A stretch of DNA of 64,000 nucleotides from Acutalibacter sp. 1XD8-33. Its GTDB lineage: Bacteria > Bacillota > Clostridia > Oscillospirales > Acutalibacteraceae. The notes under the pieces are model-generated. The model was not told the DNA's origin. It did not search any database and worked only from the letters and a program-made list of their open reading frames with translations. Location: assembly GCF_003612555.1 (NCBI RefSeq), contig NZ_RAZF01000014.1, positions 21,790 to 85,789 on the forward strand, given 5' to 3'. Of the stretch, positions 43,881 through 53,276 are shown piece by piece (position 1 is the first letter of the stretch; each line of letters opens with the position of its first letter). Both the position numbers and the translations under genes were made by a program.

Positions 43881-45140
43881 ATGTTTGAAAACCAAGAGAC
43901 CCGGGAGCGGGCGCTGCTCGTCTCCCTGGACACCGGCGAATACGACGCCGAGACCTCTCTGGCCGAGCTCTGCGAGCTGACGGACAGCGCCGGGGCGGAC
44001 CCGGCCTTTACCCTGCTCCAGAAGCGCCCCGCGCCGGACTCCGCCACCTGCATCGGCTCCGGCATGGCCCAGGAGGCCGCGGACCTGATCAGCCGGGAAA
44101 AGCTGGACCTCTGCATCTTCGACAGGGAACTGACGCCCACCCAGATCCGCAACCTGGAGGAGCTCTTCGGGGTGCGGGTTATCGACCGGACCATGCTGAT
44201 TCTGGACATCTTCGCCCAGCAGGCCCGCAGCCGGGAGGGCAAGCTCCAGGTGGAGCTGGCTCAGCTGCGGTACATGCTGCCCAGGCTCTCCGGCAAGGGC
44301 ACGGCCCTGTCCCGGCTGGGCGGCGGCATCGGCACCCGTGGCCCCGGCGAGACCAAGCTGGAGACGGACCGGCGGCACATCCGGCGGCGGATCGGCAGCC
44401 TGAAGGAGCAGCTGGCCGAGAGCGAGTCCGCCCGGCAGGTCACCGAGAAGCGCCGCAAAAAGAACGGCGTGGTCACCGTGGCCCTGGTGGGCTACACCAA
44501 CGCGGGCAAGAGCACCCTGATGAACTGCCTCACCCAGGCGGGGGTCCTGGCTGAGGACAAGCTGTTCGCCACCCTGGACCCCACCGCCCGGGCCCTCAAG
44601 CTCCCCTGCGGCAAGACGGTGATGCTCATCGACACCGTGGGCCTCATCCGCCGCCTGCCCCACCATCTGGTGGAGGCCTTCAAGTCCACCCTGGAGCAGG
44701 CCGCCACCGCCGACATCCTCCTGAACATCTGCGACGCCTCCAGCCCGGAGGCCCGGGAGCATCTTCGGGTGACCGAGGACCTGCTCCAGAGCCTGGGCGG
44801 GGGCGGCAGGCCGGTGATCCCCGTGCTGAACAAGTGGGACGCGGTGGAGGACCCGGAAGCGGCCCCCAGGCTGCCCGGCGCGGTGCGGATCAGCGCCCTC
44901 CACGGCCAGGGAATCCCGGAGCTGCTCCGGGCTGTGGAGGAGAACCTGCCGGAAAAGACCTTCCTGGTGGAGCTCCTGCTGCCCTTTGCCAAGAGCGGCC
45001 TTGCGGCGAAGCTCCGGGAAGAGGGCGCGGTGCTCCGGGAGGAATACGTGGAGGAGGGGCTGCTGCTCACCGCCCGGGTGGACCAGCGCCTCTACGGCCC
45101 GGTGAAGGAGTACGACCAAAACCCCGGAGGGGAGGAATAG
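43881..45140 (+). CDS. hflX: GTPase HflX
   Basis: HflX is a ribosome-associated GTPase that splits stalled or hibernating 70S ribosomes. The 419-aa protein has the N-terminal HflX domain (CIGSGMAQEAADL, LTPTQIRNLEELFGVRVIDR), the linker signature RLGGGIGTRGPGETKLETDR, and a G domain: G1 GYTNAGKST near residue 205, G3 DTVGLIRRLPHHLVEAF near 250 and G4 NKWD near 316. The start at 43881 follows AAAGGAGGGATTTG. The frame upstream is repeat sequence and is excluded. The 190-aa gene follows after 2 bp. Confidence 0.96.
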   Translation: MFENQETRERALLVSLDTGEYDAETSLAELCELTDSAGADPAFTLLQKRPAPDSATCIGSGMAQEAADLISREKLDLCIFDRELTPTQIRNLEELFGVRVIDRTMLILDIFAQQARSREGKLQVELAQLRYMLPRLSGKGTALSRLGGGIGTRGPGETKLETDRRHIRRRIGSLKEQLAESESARQVTEKRRKKNGVVTVALVGYTNAGKSTLMNCLTQAGVLAEDKLFATLDPTARALKLPCGKTVMLIDTVGLIRRLPHHLVEAFKSTLEQAATADILLNICDASSPEAREHLRVTEDLLQSLGGGGRPVIPVLNKWDAVEDPEAAPRLPGAVRISALHGQGIPELLRAVEENLPEKTFLVELLLPFAKSGLAAKLREEGAVLREEYVEEGLLLTARVDQRLYGPVKEYDQNPGGEE

Positions 45141-45142
45141 CT

Positions 45143-45715
45143 ATGTATTATCATGCAAGCCCTATTCACTGCATTGAGGTCCTGGAGCCCCGGGTCTCCA
45201 ACCACGGCAGGCCCCTGGTGTACCTGTCCAGAAAGCGGGAGAACGTGCTGCCCTACCTCTCCAACGCCATCGAGAAGTACTGCAAGGAGACCAGCTTCGC
45301 CCAGGAGGGCCCCTGGCAGAAATGGGGGAGCTACGGCTTTTTCGAGGGGAAGCTGCAGCTGGACGAGTACTGGCCAAACGCCCTGGAGGACACCTACAAG
45401 GGGGTCTCCGGCTACATCTACGCTGCGGAGGCCGTGCCCGGCGGGGAGGACCAGGAGGACATCCCGGACGCGGTGGTCACCGGCCAGCCCGTGCCCGTCT
45501 GCGGCTGCGAATTCGTGCCCGACGCCCTGGAGGCCATCCTGGCGGCGGAGGAGGCCGGGCTTATCCTCATCCGCCGGTATGAGGACCTGCCGGAAACCAT
45601 GCTCGCCTGGATCCGGGACAGCATCAAGGGGGAGTATGAGGAGGCCCGGGACCTTCCCACATATAGGCACTTTCTTCGGGGCAAGTTCCCCGAAATAACC
45701 GCCGGGTTGGAATGA
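45143..45715 (+). CDS. Conserved hypothetical protein downstream of hflX
   Basis: The 190-aa soluble, acidic protein begins MYYHASPIHCIEVLEPRVSN. Visible features are LVYLSRKRENVLPYLSNAIE, GKLQLDEYWPNALEDTYKGV, SGYIYAAEAV and DLPTYRHFLRGKFPEITAGL. The first part (HASP ... LEPR ... VYLSR) resembles ADP-ribosyltransferase-like or Rolling-pebble-type small domains only superficially, and I do not recognise the family. GGAGGGGAGG precedes the ATG. It is coupled to hflX (2-bp gap) and is followed by the arginine regulon promoter. Confidence 0.8.
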   Translation: MYYHASPIHCIEVLEPRVSNHGRPLVYLSRKRENVLPYLSNAIEKYCKETSFAQEGPWQKWGSYGFFEGKLQLDEYWPNALEDTYKGVSGYIYAAEAVPGGEDQEDIPDAVVTGQPVPVCGCEFVPDALEAILAAEEAGLILIRRYEDLPETMLAWIRDSIKGEYEEARDLPTYRHFLRGKFPEITAGLE

Positions 45716-45728
45716 ATTGCATGGCTTT

Positions 45729-45752
45729 TGCATAAATATGAATAAATATGCA
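45729..45752 (+). promoter_or_regulatory. Two overlapping ARG boxes (ArgR operator)
   Basis: TGCATAAATATGAA (45729-45742) and TGAATAAATATGCA (45739-45752) each fit the ArgR half-operator pattern (TGAAT-WWWW-ATTCA-like). They lie 8 bp upstream of the argG -35. ArgR is the arginine-dependent repressor of biosynthesis. Confidence 0.7.
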
Positions 45753-45760
45753 GTAAGCCC

Positions 45761-45788
45761 TTGATTTTCCCAAAAAAACTTGTATAAT
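45761..45788 (+). promoter_or_regulatory. Sigma-A promoter of the arginine cluster
   Basis: TTGATT (45761-45766), a 16-bp spacer and TATAAT (45783-45788), 40 bp before argG. Confidence 0.8.
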
Positions 45789-45828
45789 AGAGTATAGACA
45801 ATTGACAAAGAAAAAGGACGTGACGATC

Positions 45829-47055
45829 ATGGCAAATGACATCAAAAAAGTAGTATTGGCCTATTCCGGTGGACTGGACACCTCCATCATTATCCCCTGG
45901 CTGAAGGAGAATTATAACAATTGCGAGGTCATCGCCGTTTCCGGCGACGTGGGCCAGGGCACAGAGCTGGACGGCCTGGAGGAGAAGGCCAAAAAGACCG
46001 GGGCCTCAAAGCTCTACGTGCTGGACCTGAAAGAGGAGTTCGTCCAGGACTACGTGTACCCCACTGTGAAGGCCGGGGCCGTGTATGAGAATAAATACCT
46101 GCTGGGCACCTCCTTCGCCCGTCCCATCATCGCCAAAGGCATTGTGGAGATCGCCAAGAAGGAGGGGGCCGACGCCATCTGCCACGGCTGCACCGGCAAG
46201 GGGAACGACCAGGTGCGCTTCGAGCTGGCCATCAAGGCTTTCGCCCCGGATATGAAGATCATCGCCCCCTGGCGCGTCTGGGACATCAAGTCCCGGGAGG
46301 AGGAGATCGACTACGCCGAGGCCCATAACGTGCCCCTGAAGATCAACCGGGAGACCAACTACTCCAAGGACAAGAACCTGTGGCACCTGTCCCACGAGGG
46401 CCTGGACCTGGAAAATCCGGCAAACGAGCCCCAGTATCAGAAGCCCGGCTTCCTGGAGCTGGGGGTTTCCCCGGAGCAGGCCCCGGACGAGCCCACCTAC
46501 ATCACCCTGCACTTTGAGAAGGGCGTGGCCACCCAGCTGAACGGGGAGACCCTCACCGGCGTCCAGATGGTGGAGAAGCTCAACCAGCTGGGCGGCAAAA
46601 ACGGCGTGGGCCTGGCGGACATCATCGAGAACCGGCTGGTGGGCATGAAGTCCCGGGGCGTGTACGAGACCCCCGGCGGCACCATCCTCTACCACGCCCA
46701 CAACAAGCTGGAAGAGCTGTGCCTGGACAAGGAGACCTATCATTATAAGCAGCAGATCGCCCTGAAATTTGCGGACCTGGTGTACAACGGCCAGTGGTAC
46801 ACCCCTCTGCGCCAGGCCCTCTCCGCCTTTGTGGACTCCACCCAGGAGACCGTCACCGGCGACGTGAAGCTGAAGCTCTACAAGGGCAACATCATCGACG
46901 CGGGCGTCACCGCGCCCTATTCCCTGTACGACGAGGAGATCGCCACCTTCGACGAGGACGAGGTCTACAATCAGGCGGATTCCGCCGGGTTCATCAACCT
47001 CTTCGGCCTGCCCATCAAGGTCCAGGCCAAGAAAGGGCTGACCTACGACAAGTAA
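45829..47055 (+). CDS. argG: Argininosuccinate synthase
   Basis: This enzyme joins citrulline and aspartate with ATP to give argininosuccinate. The 408-aa, full-length protein has the PP-loop [19 protein letters not shown] at residues 11-29, [13 protein letters not shown], the [20 protein letters not shown] stretch, [14 protein letters not shown] and [17 protein letters not shown] 45829 follows AAAGGACGTG. The overlapping ARG boxes upstream mark it as first gene of the arginine cluster. Confidence 0.98.
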   Translation: MANDIKKVVLAYSGGLDTSIIIPWLKENYNNCEVIAVSGDVGQGTELDGLEEKAKKTGASKLYVLDLKEEFVQDYVYPTVKAGAVYENKYLLGTSFARPIIAKGIVEIAKKEGADAICHGCTGKGNDQVRFELAIKAFAPDMKIIAPWRVWDIKSREEEIDYAEAHNVPLKINRETNYSKDKNLWHLSHEGLDLENPANEPQYQKPGFLELGVSPEQAPDEPTYITLHFEKGVATQLNGETLTGVQMVEKLNQLGGKNGVGLADIIENRLVGMKSRGVYETPGGTILYHAHNKLEELCLDKETYHYKQQIALKFADLVYNGQWYTPLRQALSAFVDSTQETVTGDVKLKLYKGNIIDAGVTAPYSLYDEEIATFDEDEVYNQADSAGFINLFGLPIKVQAKKGLTYDK

Positions 47056-47066
47056 GGAACGGGAAA

Positions 47067-47618
47067 ATGGAACTGATCGACATATACGACAAGGACGGCC
47101 ACAAGACCGGCGCTGTCCGGGACAAAGAGGCGCCCCTGGGCCCGGAGGAGTACCGGATGGCGGTGGGCATGTGGATTGTGGACGAAGGGGGCAGGATCTT
47201 TCTGACCCGCCGGAGTCTGGAGAAACGGTACGCCCCGGGAAAATGGGAAAATCCCGCAGGCCATGTACAGGCGGGGGAGTCTCCCGTCCACGGGGTGATC
47301 CGGGAGCTCTGTGAGGAGACCGGCATCACCGTCTCCGAGGGACAGATCACCCTCCTGGGCCGTTCCCGCAGCTGGCCCTATCTGGGCCGGGACTATGGGG
47401 TGCGCATGAACGTGGACCTGAGCCGGGTGCGGTTCCAGAAGGGGGAGACCTCCGGGGCCAGATGGGTTTCCTTTGAGGAATTTGCCGCGATGGCGGAGGC
47501 CGGGGAGTTCGCCCCGTCCCTCACCGCCCACATGAGGGACTACCGGGAGGCGTTTCTGCGGTTTACAGGCCATTCCGGCAGCGGGGCCTTAGACTTTTTA
47601 ACGGAGGAAGAACCATGA
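47067..47618 (+). CDS. NUDIX hydrolase
   Basis: The 183-aa protein carries a full Nudix box (GHVQAGESPVHGVIRELCEE then TGI) that binds Mg2+ and hydrolyses X-linked nucleoside diphosphates. The N-terminus MELIDIYDKDGHKTGAVRDK and WIVDEGGRIFLTRRSLEKRY resemble the isopentenyl-diphosphate-isomerase-like Nudix branch, but the substrate cannot be assigned. It lies 11 bp after argG and overlaps argH by 4 bp (ATGA), so it is embedded in the arginine operon. Confidence 0.92.
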   Translation: MELIDIYDKDGHKTGAVRDKEAPLGPEEYRMAVGMWIVDEGGRIFLTRRSLEKRYAPGKWENPAGHVQAGESPVHGVIRELCEETGITVSEGQITLLGRSRSWPYLGRDYGVRMNVDLSRVRFQKGETSGARWVSFEEFAAMAEAGEFAPSLTAHMRDYREAFLRFTGHSGSGALDFLTEEEP

Positions 47619-49000
47619 AACTATGGAAAGGCCGCTTCAAGAAGGAGGCCGACCCCAGGACCAACGACTTCAACTCCAGCATCGCCTTTGACAGCCGCAT
47701 GTACCGCCAGGACATCGAGGGCAGCATCGCCCACGCCACCATGCTGGGCCGCCAGGGGATCATCGACGAGGGCGAGAGCATGAAGATCTGCGTGGAGCTG
47801 GGGAAGATCCTGGAGGACCTGGACAGCGGCGCGCTGGCTATCGACCCGGACGCGGAGGACATCCACACCTTTGTGGAGCAGGAGCTCACCGCCCGGATCG
47901 GAGACGCGGGCAAGCGCCTGCATACCGGCCGCAGCCGAAACGATCAGGTGGCTCTGGACATCCGCCTCACCCTGCGGGAGGACTGCAACGGCCTGCTCCG
48001 GCAGCTCAAAGACCTGGGCCGGGTCCTGTGCCAAAAGGCGGACCAGTACAGCGGGGCGGTGATGCCCGGATACACCCACATGCAGCGGGCCCAGCCGGTG
48101 ACCTTCGGCCACCACCTGATGGCCTACGCCGAGATGGTCCTCCGGGATATCTCCCGCTTTGAGGACGCTCTGCGCCGCATGGACCTGTGCCCTCTGGGCA
48201 GCGGGGCCCTGGCTGGGACCACCTACCCTCTGGAGCGAGAACTGACCGCAAAGCTCCTGGGCTTTACAGCCCCCACCCAGAACAGCCTGGACGGGGTCTC
48301 CGACCGGGATTTCTGCGCGGAGATTGCCTTCGCGGCGTCCCTGTGCATGGTGCACCTGTCCCGGCTCTGCGAGGAGCTGGTGCTGTGGTGCTCCTGGGAG
48401 TTTAAGTTCATTGAGCTGGACGACGCCTACTGCACGGGCTCCAGCATTATGCCCCAGAAGAAAAATCCCGATCTGGCGGAGCTGATCCGGGGGAAGTCCG
48501 GGCGGGTGATTGGGGACCTGACCGCCCTGCTCACCATGCTCAAGGGTCTGCCCCTGGCCTACAACAAGGATATGCAGGAGGACAAGGAGGCGGTCTTTGA
48601 CGCGGTGGACTCCTTGAAGCTGTGCCTCACGCCCTTGATCCCCATGCTGGAGACCATGAAGGTGTTGGAGGGGAACATGCGGAAGGCGGCGGCGGGGGGC
48701 TTCATCAACGCCACGGACTGCGCGGACTATCTGGTGTCTCTGAAGGGGCTCCCCTTCCGGGACGCCTACAAGATCACCGGGGAGCTGGTGGCCCTGTGCC
48801 TGGACCGGGGCCTCACCCTGGAGACTTTGCCCCTGGAGGAGTACCGGCGGGTCTGCCCGGCCTTCGACGAAGGGGTGTTCGCCGCCATCTCCCTGGAGAA
48901 ATGCGTAGGGGGCCGCAAGGTGCTGGGCGGGCCCGCGCCGGAGAATGTAAAAGCCCAGGCCCGGCGGGTGCTGGACCTGTTGGAAAGGGGAAATACTTGA
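47615..49000 (+). CDS. argH: Argininosuccinate lyase
   Basis: This enzyme cleaves argininosuccinate to arginine and fumarate. The 461-aa protein of the fumarase/aspartase superfamily starts MKLWKGRFKKEADPRTNDFN. Key parts are VEQELTARIGDAGKRLHTGR, SRNDQVALDIRL, GYTHMQRAQPVTFGHHL and the signature GSSIMPQKKNPDLAELIRGK near residue 275 with the catalytic serine. The start overlaps the Nudix stop, and argC begins 1 bp after its stop. Confidence 0.98.
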   Translation: MKLWKGRFKKEADPRTNDFNSSIAFDSRMYRQDIEGSIAHATMLGRQGIIDEGESMKICVELGKILEDLDSGALAIDPDAEDIHTFVEQELTARIGDAGKRLHTGRSRNDQVALDIRLTLREDCNGLLRQLKDLGRVLCQKADQYSGAVMPGYTHMQRAQPVTFGHHLMAYAEMVLRDISRFEDALRRMDLCPLGSGALAGTTYPLERELTAKLLGFTAPTQNSLDGVSDRDFCAEIAFAASLCMVHLSRLCEELVLWCSWEFKFIELDDAYCTGSSIMPQKKNPDLAELIRGKSGRVIGDLTALLTMLKGLPLAYNKDMQEDKEAVFDAVDSLKLCLTPLIPMLETMKVLEGNMRKAAAGGFINATDCADYLVSLKGLPFRDAYKITGELVALCLDRGLTLETLPLEEYRRVCPAFDEGVFAAISLEKCVGGRKVLGGPAPENVKAQARRVLDLLERGNT

Positions 49001-49001
49001 C

Positions 49002-50042
49002 ATGAACACGGTAAAAGCGGGCGTGGTGGGTGCCACCGGCTATGCAGGTGCGGAGCTGTGCCGGCTGCTTCTGGGGCATCCCCAGGCGGAGCTTTCGGCC
49101 ATCAGCTCGGTGGGTTTTCAGGGCCAGCCCCTGTCCGCCGTCTATCCCGCCTACTACAACATATGCGATATGATCTGTGAGTCCCAGGAAGATGTGGTGG
49201 AGAAAAGCGACGTGATCTTCGCTGCCCTGCCCCACGGGCTCTCCCAGGAGCTGGCCGCCCAGTGCATGGCGGCGGGCAAGGCCTTCATCGATCTGGGGGC
49301 GGATTTCCGCCTAGAGAGCGAGGAGGTCTACCAGGAGTGGTACGGGGGCGCTTTCACCGACCCGGCCCTCCACAAGCAAGCGGTCTACGGCCTGCCGGAG
49401 CTGTTCCGGGAGGAGATCCGGGGCAAAAAGCTCATCGCCAACCCCGGCTGCTACACCACGGCGGTGCCCCTGGCGCTGGTTCCGGCTTTGGAGGCCGGGC
49501 TCATCGAGACGGAGGGGATCGTGGCCGACTGCAAATCCGGCGTCACCGGCGCGGGGCGCAAGCCCACCCAGGGCAGCCACTACCCGGAGCTGAACGAGGG
49601 CTTCACCGCCTACAAAGTGGCCTGTCACCGGCACACCCCCGAGATGGAGCAGACCCTCTCCCGGATCGCTGGCAAGGAGATGCGCCTTACATTCGTGCCC
49701 CATCTGCTGCCCATCAACCGGGGAATCCTGGCCACCTGCTACGTCCGCATGAAGCCCGGCGCGACCCTGGAGAAGCTGCGGGCGGCCTACGAGAGCCGCT
49801 ACGCCGGGGAGTATTTCATCCGGCTGCTGCCACAGGGGCAGGCCGCCAACGTGAAGAACGTGCGGGGCACCAATTTCTGCGACCTGTCCCTCTTTGTGGA
49901 CGCCCGCACGGGGACCTTCGCGGCCATCTCCGCCATCGACAACATGGTAAAGGGCGCGGCGGGGCAGGCCGTCCAGAACATGAATCTGGCCTTCGGCCTG
50001 GAGGAGACCGCCGGGTTGAAGCTGGTCCCCATGGCGTTTTGA
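49002..50042 (+). CDS. argC: N-acetyl-gamma-glutamyl-phosphate reductase
   Basis: The 346-aa NADPH-dependent reductase catalyses step three of arginine synthesis. VGATGYAGAELCRLL is the nucleotide-binding N-terminus, FAALPHGLSQELA and FIDLGADFRL follow, and the catalytic cysteine (near residue 149) sits in NPGCYTTAVPLALVPAL. SGVTGAGRKPTQGSHYPELN and HRHTPEMEQTL are in the C-terminal domain. GGAAAGGGG lies before the ATG within the argH end. Confidence 0.98.
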   Translation: MNTVKAGVVGATGYAGAELCRLLLGHPQAELSAISSVGFQGQPLSAVYPAYYNICDMICESQEDVVEKSDVIFAALPHGLSQELAAQCMAAGKAFIDLGADFRLESEEVYQEWYGGAFTDPALHKQAVYGLPELFREEIRGKKLIANPGCYTTAVPLALVPALEAGLIETEGIVADCKSGVTGAGRKPTQGSHYPELNEGFTAYKVACHRHTPEMEQTLSRIAGKEMRLTFVPHLLPINRGILATCYVRMKPGATLEKLRAAYESRYAGEYFIRLLPQGQAANVKNVRGTNFCDLSLFVDARTGTFAAISAIDNMVKGAAGQAVQNMNLAFGLEETAGLKLVPMAF

Positions 50043-50092
50043 TTGCTTCGTAAGAGGTCTGCGAGCACGATACTTTTTGGAGGAGGAACCAT

Positions 50093-51307
50093 ATGGAATT
50101 CATCGAAGGGGGCGTAACCGCAGCCCAGGGCTTTTCCGCCAGCGGGCTCCACTGCGGCATACGCAAGAACAAGACAAAGCCCGATCTAGCGCTGATCTAC
50201 AGCGACAGGGACTGCGCCGCCGCCGGAGTCTACACCCGGAATCTGGTCCAGGGCGCGCCCATCGCCGTGACGAAGAAGAACATCGCCGACGGCAAAGCCC
50301 GGGCCATTGTGTGCAACTCCGGCATCGCCAACACCTGCGCCCCGGACGGCCTGGAAAAGGCGGAGAAAATGTGTGAAATCATCGGGGAGGTCCTGGGGAT
50401 CCCCTCCACGGACGTGGTGGTGGCCTCCACCGGGGTCATCGGCCCCTCCCTGCCCATCGAGCCCATCGCGGACTCCGCCCAGGCCCTGAAAGATGCCCTG
50501 CGCCCGGACGGCTCTCCCATGGCCGCCACGGCCATCATGACCACGGACACCTTCCCCAAGGAGGCGGCGGTGAAGGTGGAGATCGGCGGGAAAGAGGTGC
50601 GCGTGGGGGGCATCGCCAAGGGCAGCGGCATGATCCATCCCAACATGGCCACCATGCTCAGCTTTGTGACCACGGACTGCGCCATTTCCCCGGAAATGCT
50701 CCAGAAGGCCATCAAAGCCGCTGCGGACGCCACCTATAACATGGTCACCGTGGACGGCGACACCTCCACCAACGACACCTTCATGGTCCTGGCAAACGGC
50801 GCCGCCGGGAACCCGGAGATCACCGGCGAGGGGGAGGACTACGAGGCCTTTGCCGCCGCTCTGGAGGCTGTAGGCCGCAAGCTCTCCAAAATGCTGGCCA
50901 AGGACGGCGAGGGCGCTTCCAAGCTGCTGGTGGTCCGGGTGGAGGGCGCGCCGGACCTGCACACCGCCCGCACGGTTGCCCGGAGCGTCAGCGGGTCCAG
51001 CCTGTTCAAGGCCGCCATGTTCGGCAACGACGCCAACGCCGGGCGGGTCCTCTGCGCCATCGGCTACGCGGGGGTCCCGGTGGATGTGGACAAGATCGAC
51101 GTGACCTTCCGCTCCCAGACAGGCAGCGAGCAGGTCTGCCGGGCGGGTCTGGTGGCGGATTTTTCCGAGGAGCACGCGCTGGCGGTGATCTCCCAGCCGG
51201 AGCTGGAGACGGTGATCGACCTGCACATGGGGGAGGTTTCCGCCGAGGCCTATGGCTGCGACCTGACCTATGACTATGTGAAGATCAACGCGGATTACCG
51301 GAGCTGA
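50093..51307 (+). CDS. argJ: Bifunctional ornithine acetyltransferase/N-acetylglutamate synthase
   Basis: ArgJ transfers the acetyl group of N-acetylornithine to glutamate, closing the acetyl cycle, and may also acetylate glutamate with acetyl-CoA. The 404-aa precursor self-cleaves before the Thr of MATMLSF (Thr187) in KGSGMIHPNMATMLSF, giving alpha and beta chains. TGVIGPSLPIEPI and TVDGDTSTNDTFMVLANGAA are family-typical. The end DLTYDYVKINADYRS is canonical. AGGAGGAACCAT precedes the ATG. The presence of argJ explains the absence of argA and argE here. Confidence 0.97.
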   Translation: MEFIEGGVTAAQGFSASGLHCGIRKNKTKPDLALIYSDRDCAAAGVYTRNLVQGAPIAVTKKNIADGKARAIVCNSGIANTCAPDGLEKAEKMCEIIGEVLGIPSTDVVVASTGVIGPSLPIEPIADSAQALKDALRPDGSPMAATAIMTTDTFPKEAAVKVEIGGKEVRVGGIAKGSGMIHPNMATMLSFVTTDCAISPEMLQKAIKAAADATYNMVTVDGDTSTNDTFMVLANGAAGNPEITGEGEDYEAFAAALEAVGRKLSKMLAKDGEGASKLLVVRVEGAPDLHTARTVARSVSGSSLFKAAMFGNDANAGRVLCAIGYAGVPVDVDKIDVTFRSQTGSEQVCRAGLVADFSEEHALAVISQPELETVIDLHMGEVSAEAYGCDLTYDYVKINADYRS

Positions 51308-51317
51308 GGCGGCGCGT

Positions 51318-51644
51318 ATGAGAAAAATGCCCCTGAAGATGGAGAGCGCTTGGGATATTCCGGCGGCGGCGCTGGCTCTGCTGCTTGCCATGAATTTTCT
51401 GGCTTTCACCGCGCTGTGCTTCACCGCCATGGGGATGGTATTTCTGGACCCTGCCGCAGCGGTTATCACAGCGGTTTTATTGCTGCTGGGTATCTGCTGC
51501 CATTTTGCCACGCGGCACAGGACCTCAAAGCTGTGGCGCAGGCTGCTGCTGGGAGGGATCGCCGCCAATTTTCTCCTTGTGGCATTCTTTGTTTTGGCGG
51601 TAGGCATGATGGTGATGGCTTGGACAAATGTTGGGAGGTCGTAG
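51318..51644 (+). CDS. Small membrane protein in the arginine operon
   Basis: The 108-aa protein has three hydrophobic helices: AALALLLAMNFLAFTALCFT, AAAVITAVLLLLGICCHFAT and FLLVAFFVLAVGMMVMAW. It has a short basic loop RHRTSKLWRRLL. No recognised domain. It lies 10 bp after argJ and 16 bp before argB on the same strand, so it is cotranscribed, and a link to arginine transport is conceivable but unsupported. Confidence 0.7.
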   Translation: MRKMPLKMESAWDIPAAALALLLAMNFLAFTALCFTAMGMVFLDPAAAVITAVLLLLGICCHFATRHRTSKLWRRLLLGGIAANFLLVAFFVLAVGMMVMAWTNVGRS

Positions 51645-51660
51645 AAAGAGGATGGACGGA

Positions 51661-52512
51661 ATGCAGGTATCAAACAGCCAGCGGGCCAATATCCTGGTGC
51701 AGGCCCTGCCCTATATCAAAAAATACGCCGGGGCTACCGTGGTGGTGAAATACGGCGGGAACGCCATGCTGGACGATGAGCTGAAATCCGCCGTGATGAG
51801 CGATATCGTGCTCATGCAGCTGGTGGGTATCAATGTGGTGCTGGTCCACGGCGGCGGGCCGGAGATCAACGCCATGCTGAACAAGATCGGCAAGGAGAGC
51901 CGGTTTGTGGGCGGCCTGCGCTACACGGACCAGGAGACCATGGACATCGTCCAGCAGGTGCTGGCCGGGAAGGTGAACAAGGACCTGGTGCAGCTGCTGG
52001 AAAACGCCGGGGGCAAGGCCGTGGGCCTGTGCGGTCTGGACGGCTCCCTGCTGAAGGCCGATAAGCTGGAGGCGGACCTGGGCTTTGTGGGGGAGATCCG
52101 GGAGGTGAACGCGGATATCCTTCGGAATGTGGCGAAGGACGGCTATATCCCCATCGTCTCCACTGTGGCGGCGGGCTATCATGGGGAGGTCTACAATATC
52201 AACGCCGACGTGGCCGCCGCCCGCATTGCCGCCGAGCTGGGGGCCATGAAGCTGATCCTCATGACCGACGTGCGGGGCCTCTTGCGGGACAAGGACGACG
52301 AGAGCACCATCATCCCGGTGGTGAACGTCAGCGACGTGCGCCGCCTGAAAAAGGAGGGCGTGATCAGCGGGGGCATGATCCCCAAGATCGACTGCTGCGT
52401 GGACGCGGTGCGCCGGGGCGTGGGCCGGGCCCATATCATCGACGGCCGTACAGCCCACTCTATTTTGGTGGAGCTGTTCACCGACGAGGGCATCGGCACC
52501 ATGTTTTATTGA
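51661..52512 (+). CDS. argB: Acetylglutamate kinase
   Basis: This enzyme phosphorylates N-acetylglutamate in step two of arginine synthesis. The 283-aa protein has VVVKYGGNAM with the phosphate-binding lysine K30, VLVHGGGPEINAMLNKIG, NINADVAAARIAAELGAMKL, LMTDVRGLLRD and the C-terminal GGMIPKIDCCVDAVRRGVGR. A lengthened, arginine-rich N-terminal helix as in arginine-inhibited hexameric forms (SNSQRANILVQALPYIKKYA) is visible. ATG 51661 is preferred over 51652 because AAAGAGG is correctly spaced. The stop is followed directly by a repeat element. Confidence 0.98.
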   Translation: MQVSNSQRANILVQALPYIKKYAGATVVVKYGGNAMLDDELKSAVMSDIVLMQLVGINVVLVHGGGPEINAMLNKIGKESRFVGGLRYTDQETMDIVQQVLAGKVNKDLVQLLENAGGKAVGLCGLDGSLLKADKLEADLGFVGEIREVNADILRNVAKDGYIPIVSTVAAGYHGEVYNINADVAAARIAAELGAMKLILMTDVRGLLRDKDDESTIIPVVNVSDVRRLKKEGVISGGMIPKIDCCVDAVRRGVGRAHIIDGRTAHSILVELFTDEGIGTMFY

Positions 52513-53028
52513 GAATTGGTATAGGTTTTGAGACGCGCCCCAGGCATAGCGCGTTGGGCTGGCTCTCGGCCCGCGAAGCAGGTAGAAGGCGAAAGCTGGG
52601 ATACGAAGCCGCTGGCTGGTTCCGGTTTTCAGGGAACTTTTTTCTCTTGCAAAAAGTTCCCTCTTGGCGCTGCGCGCCAATTCACCTTCAAAAAATGCGC
52701 TTCTCAGGTGTTAAGGTCAAGGGCAAGACCGTGGGACTCCGTCCCACACCCTGCGAGCTTTTGAAAAAGCTCGACCAAAACTTTTACCCTGGTCAGCTTG
52801 TCAAAACGTCAAAACTTTCACGACGAATGAAATGAGGAGTGACATTGCGCGGTCAAAGACTTGGCGAAGCCAAGTCTCAGGCGTCTAGGCCCCTTGCAGG
52901 GGTTTGGGGGTGAGCGTTCTGCCGGATACTTGGCAAAGCCAAGTATTGCAGACAACGCCGCGAACCGACCGAGCCGGCAGGCGAGACCAGAGCCTCCAAG
53001 GTCTTAAAACCTATAGCTTCTGAGAGGA
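52513..53028. repeat. Dispersed modular repeat, copy 6, inside the arginine cluster
   Basis: It begins directly after the argB stop with GAGAATTGGTATAGGTTTTG and ends with the inverted AAAACCTATAGCTTCTGAGA (53008-53027). The interior carries AAAAAATGCGCTTCTCAGGT (52690-52709), TTCACCTTC, GACTTGGCGAAGCCAAGTCT (52858-52877), ATACTTGGCAAAGCCAAGTA and CCGACCGAGCCGGCAGGCGA. No gene is seen. Confidence 0.75.
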
Positions 53029-53036
53029 GAAAGAGG

Positions 53037-53276
53037 ATGAATTTCAGTGTTTGCGGGATAGACTGTGATGTCTGCAAATTTAAGACAGAACGAAACTGCG
53101 CCGGGTGCAAAGCAATTCAGGGCCAGGTGTTTTGGGGCTCCTGCGAGCTGTACGCCTGCAACGCGGGAAAAGGGCAGGAGCATTGCGGCAAATGTCCTGA
53201 ATTTCCCTGCGATAAGCTAAAGGAATGGGCGGCGGCGGAAAACCCGGAGCGTATCGACAATTTACGGGGCTTGTAA
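53037..53276 (+). CDS. DUF3795 cysteine-rich protein
   Basis: The 79-aa protein has nine cysteines in the DUF3795 pattern: CGIDCDVCKFKTERNCAGC near the start, then CELYACNAGKGQEHCGKCPE and FPCDKLKEW. It probably binds zinc or an iron-sulfur cluster. The function is unknown. GAGAGGAGAAAGAGG precedes the ATG. It sits alone between the repeat element and argD, with a 92-bp gap before argD. Confidence 0.9.
   Translation: MNFSVCGIDCDVCKFKTERNCAGCKAIQGQVFWGSCELYACNAGKGQEHCGKCPEFPCDKLKEWAAAENPERIDNLRGL

Noticed and set aside
47621..49036. Long minus-strand frame opposite argH
   Set aside because: Shadow of argH. Composition is histidine/glutamine/proline-rich, typical of GC-rich antisense frames.
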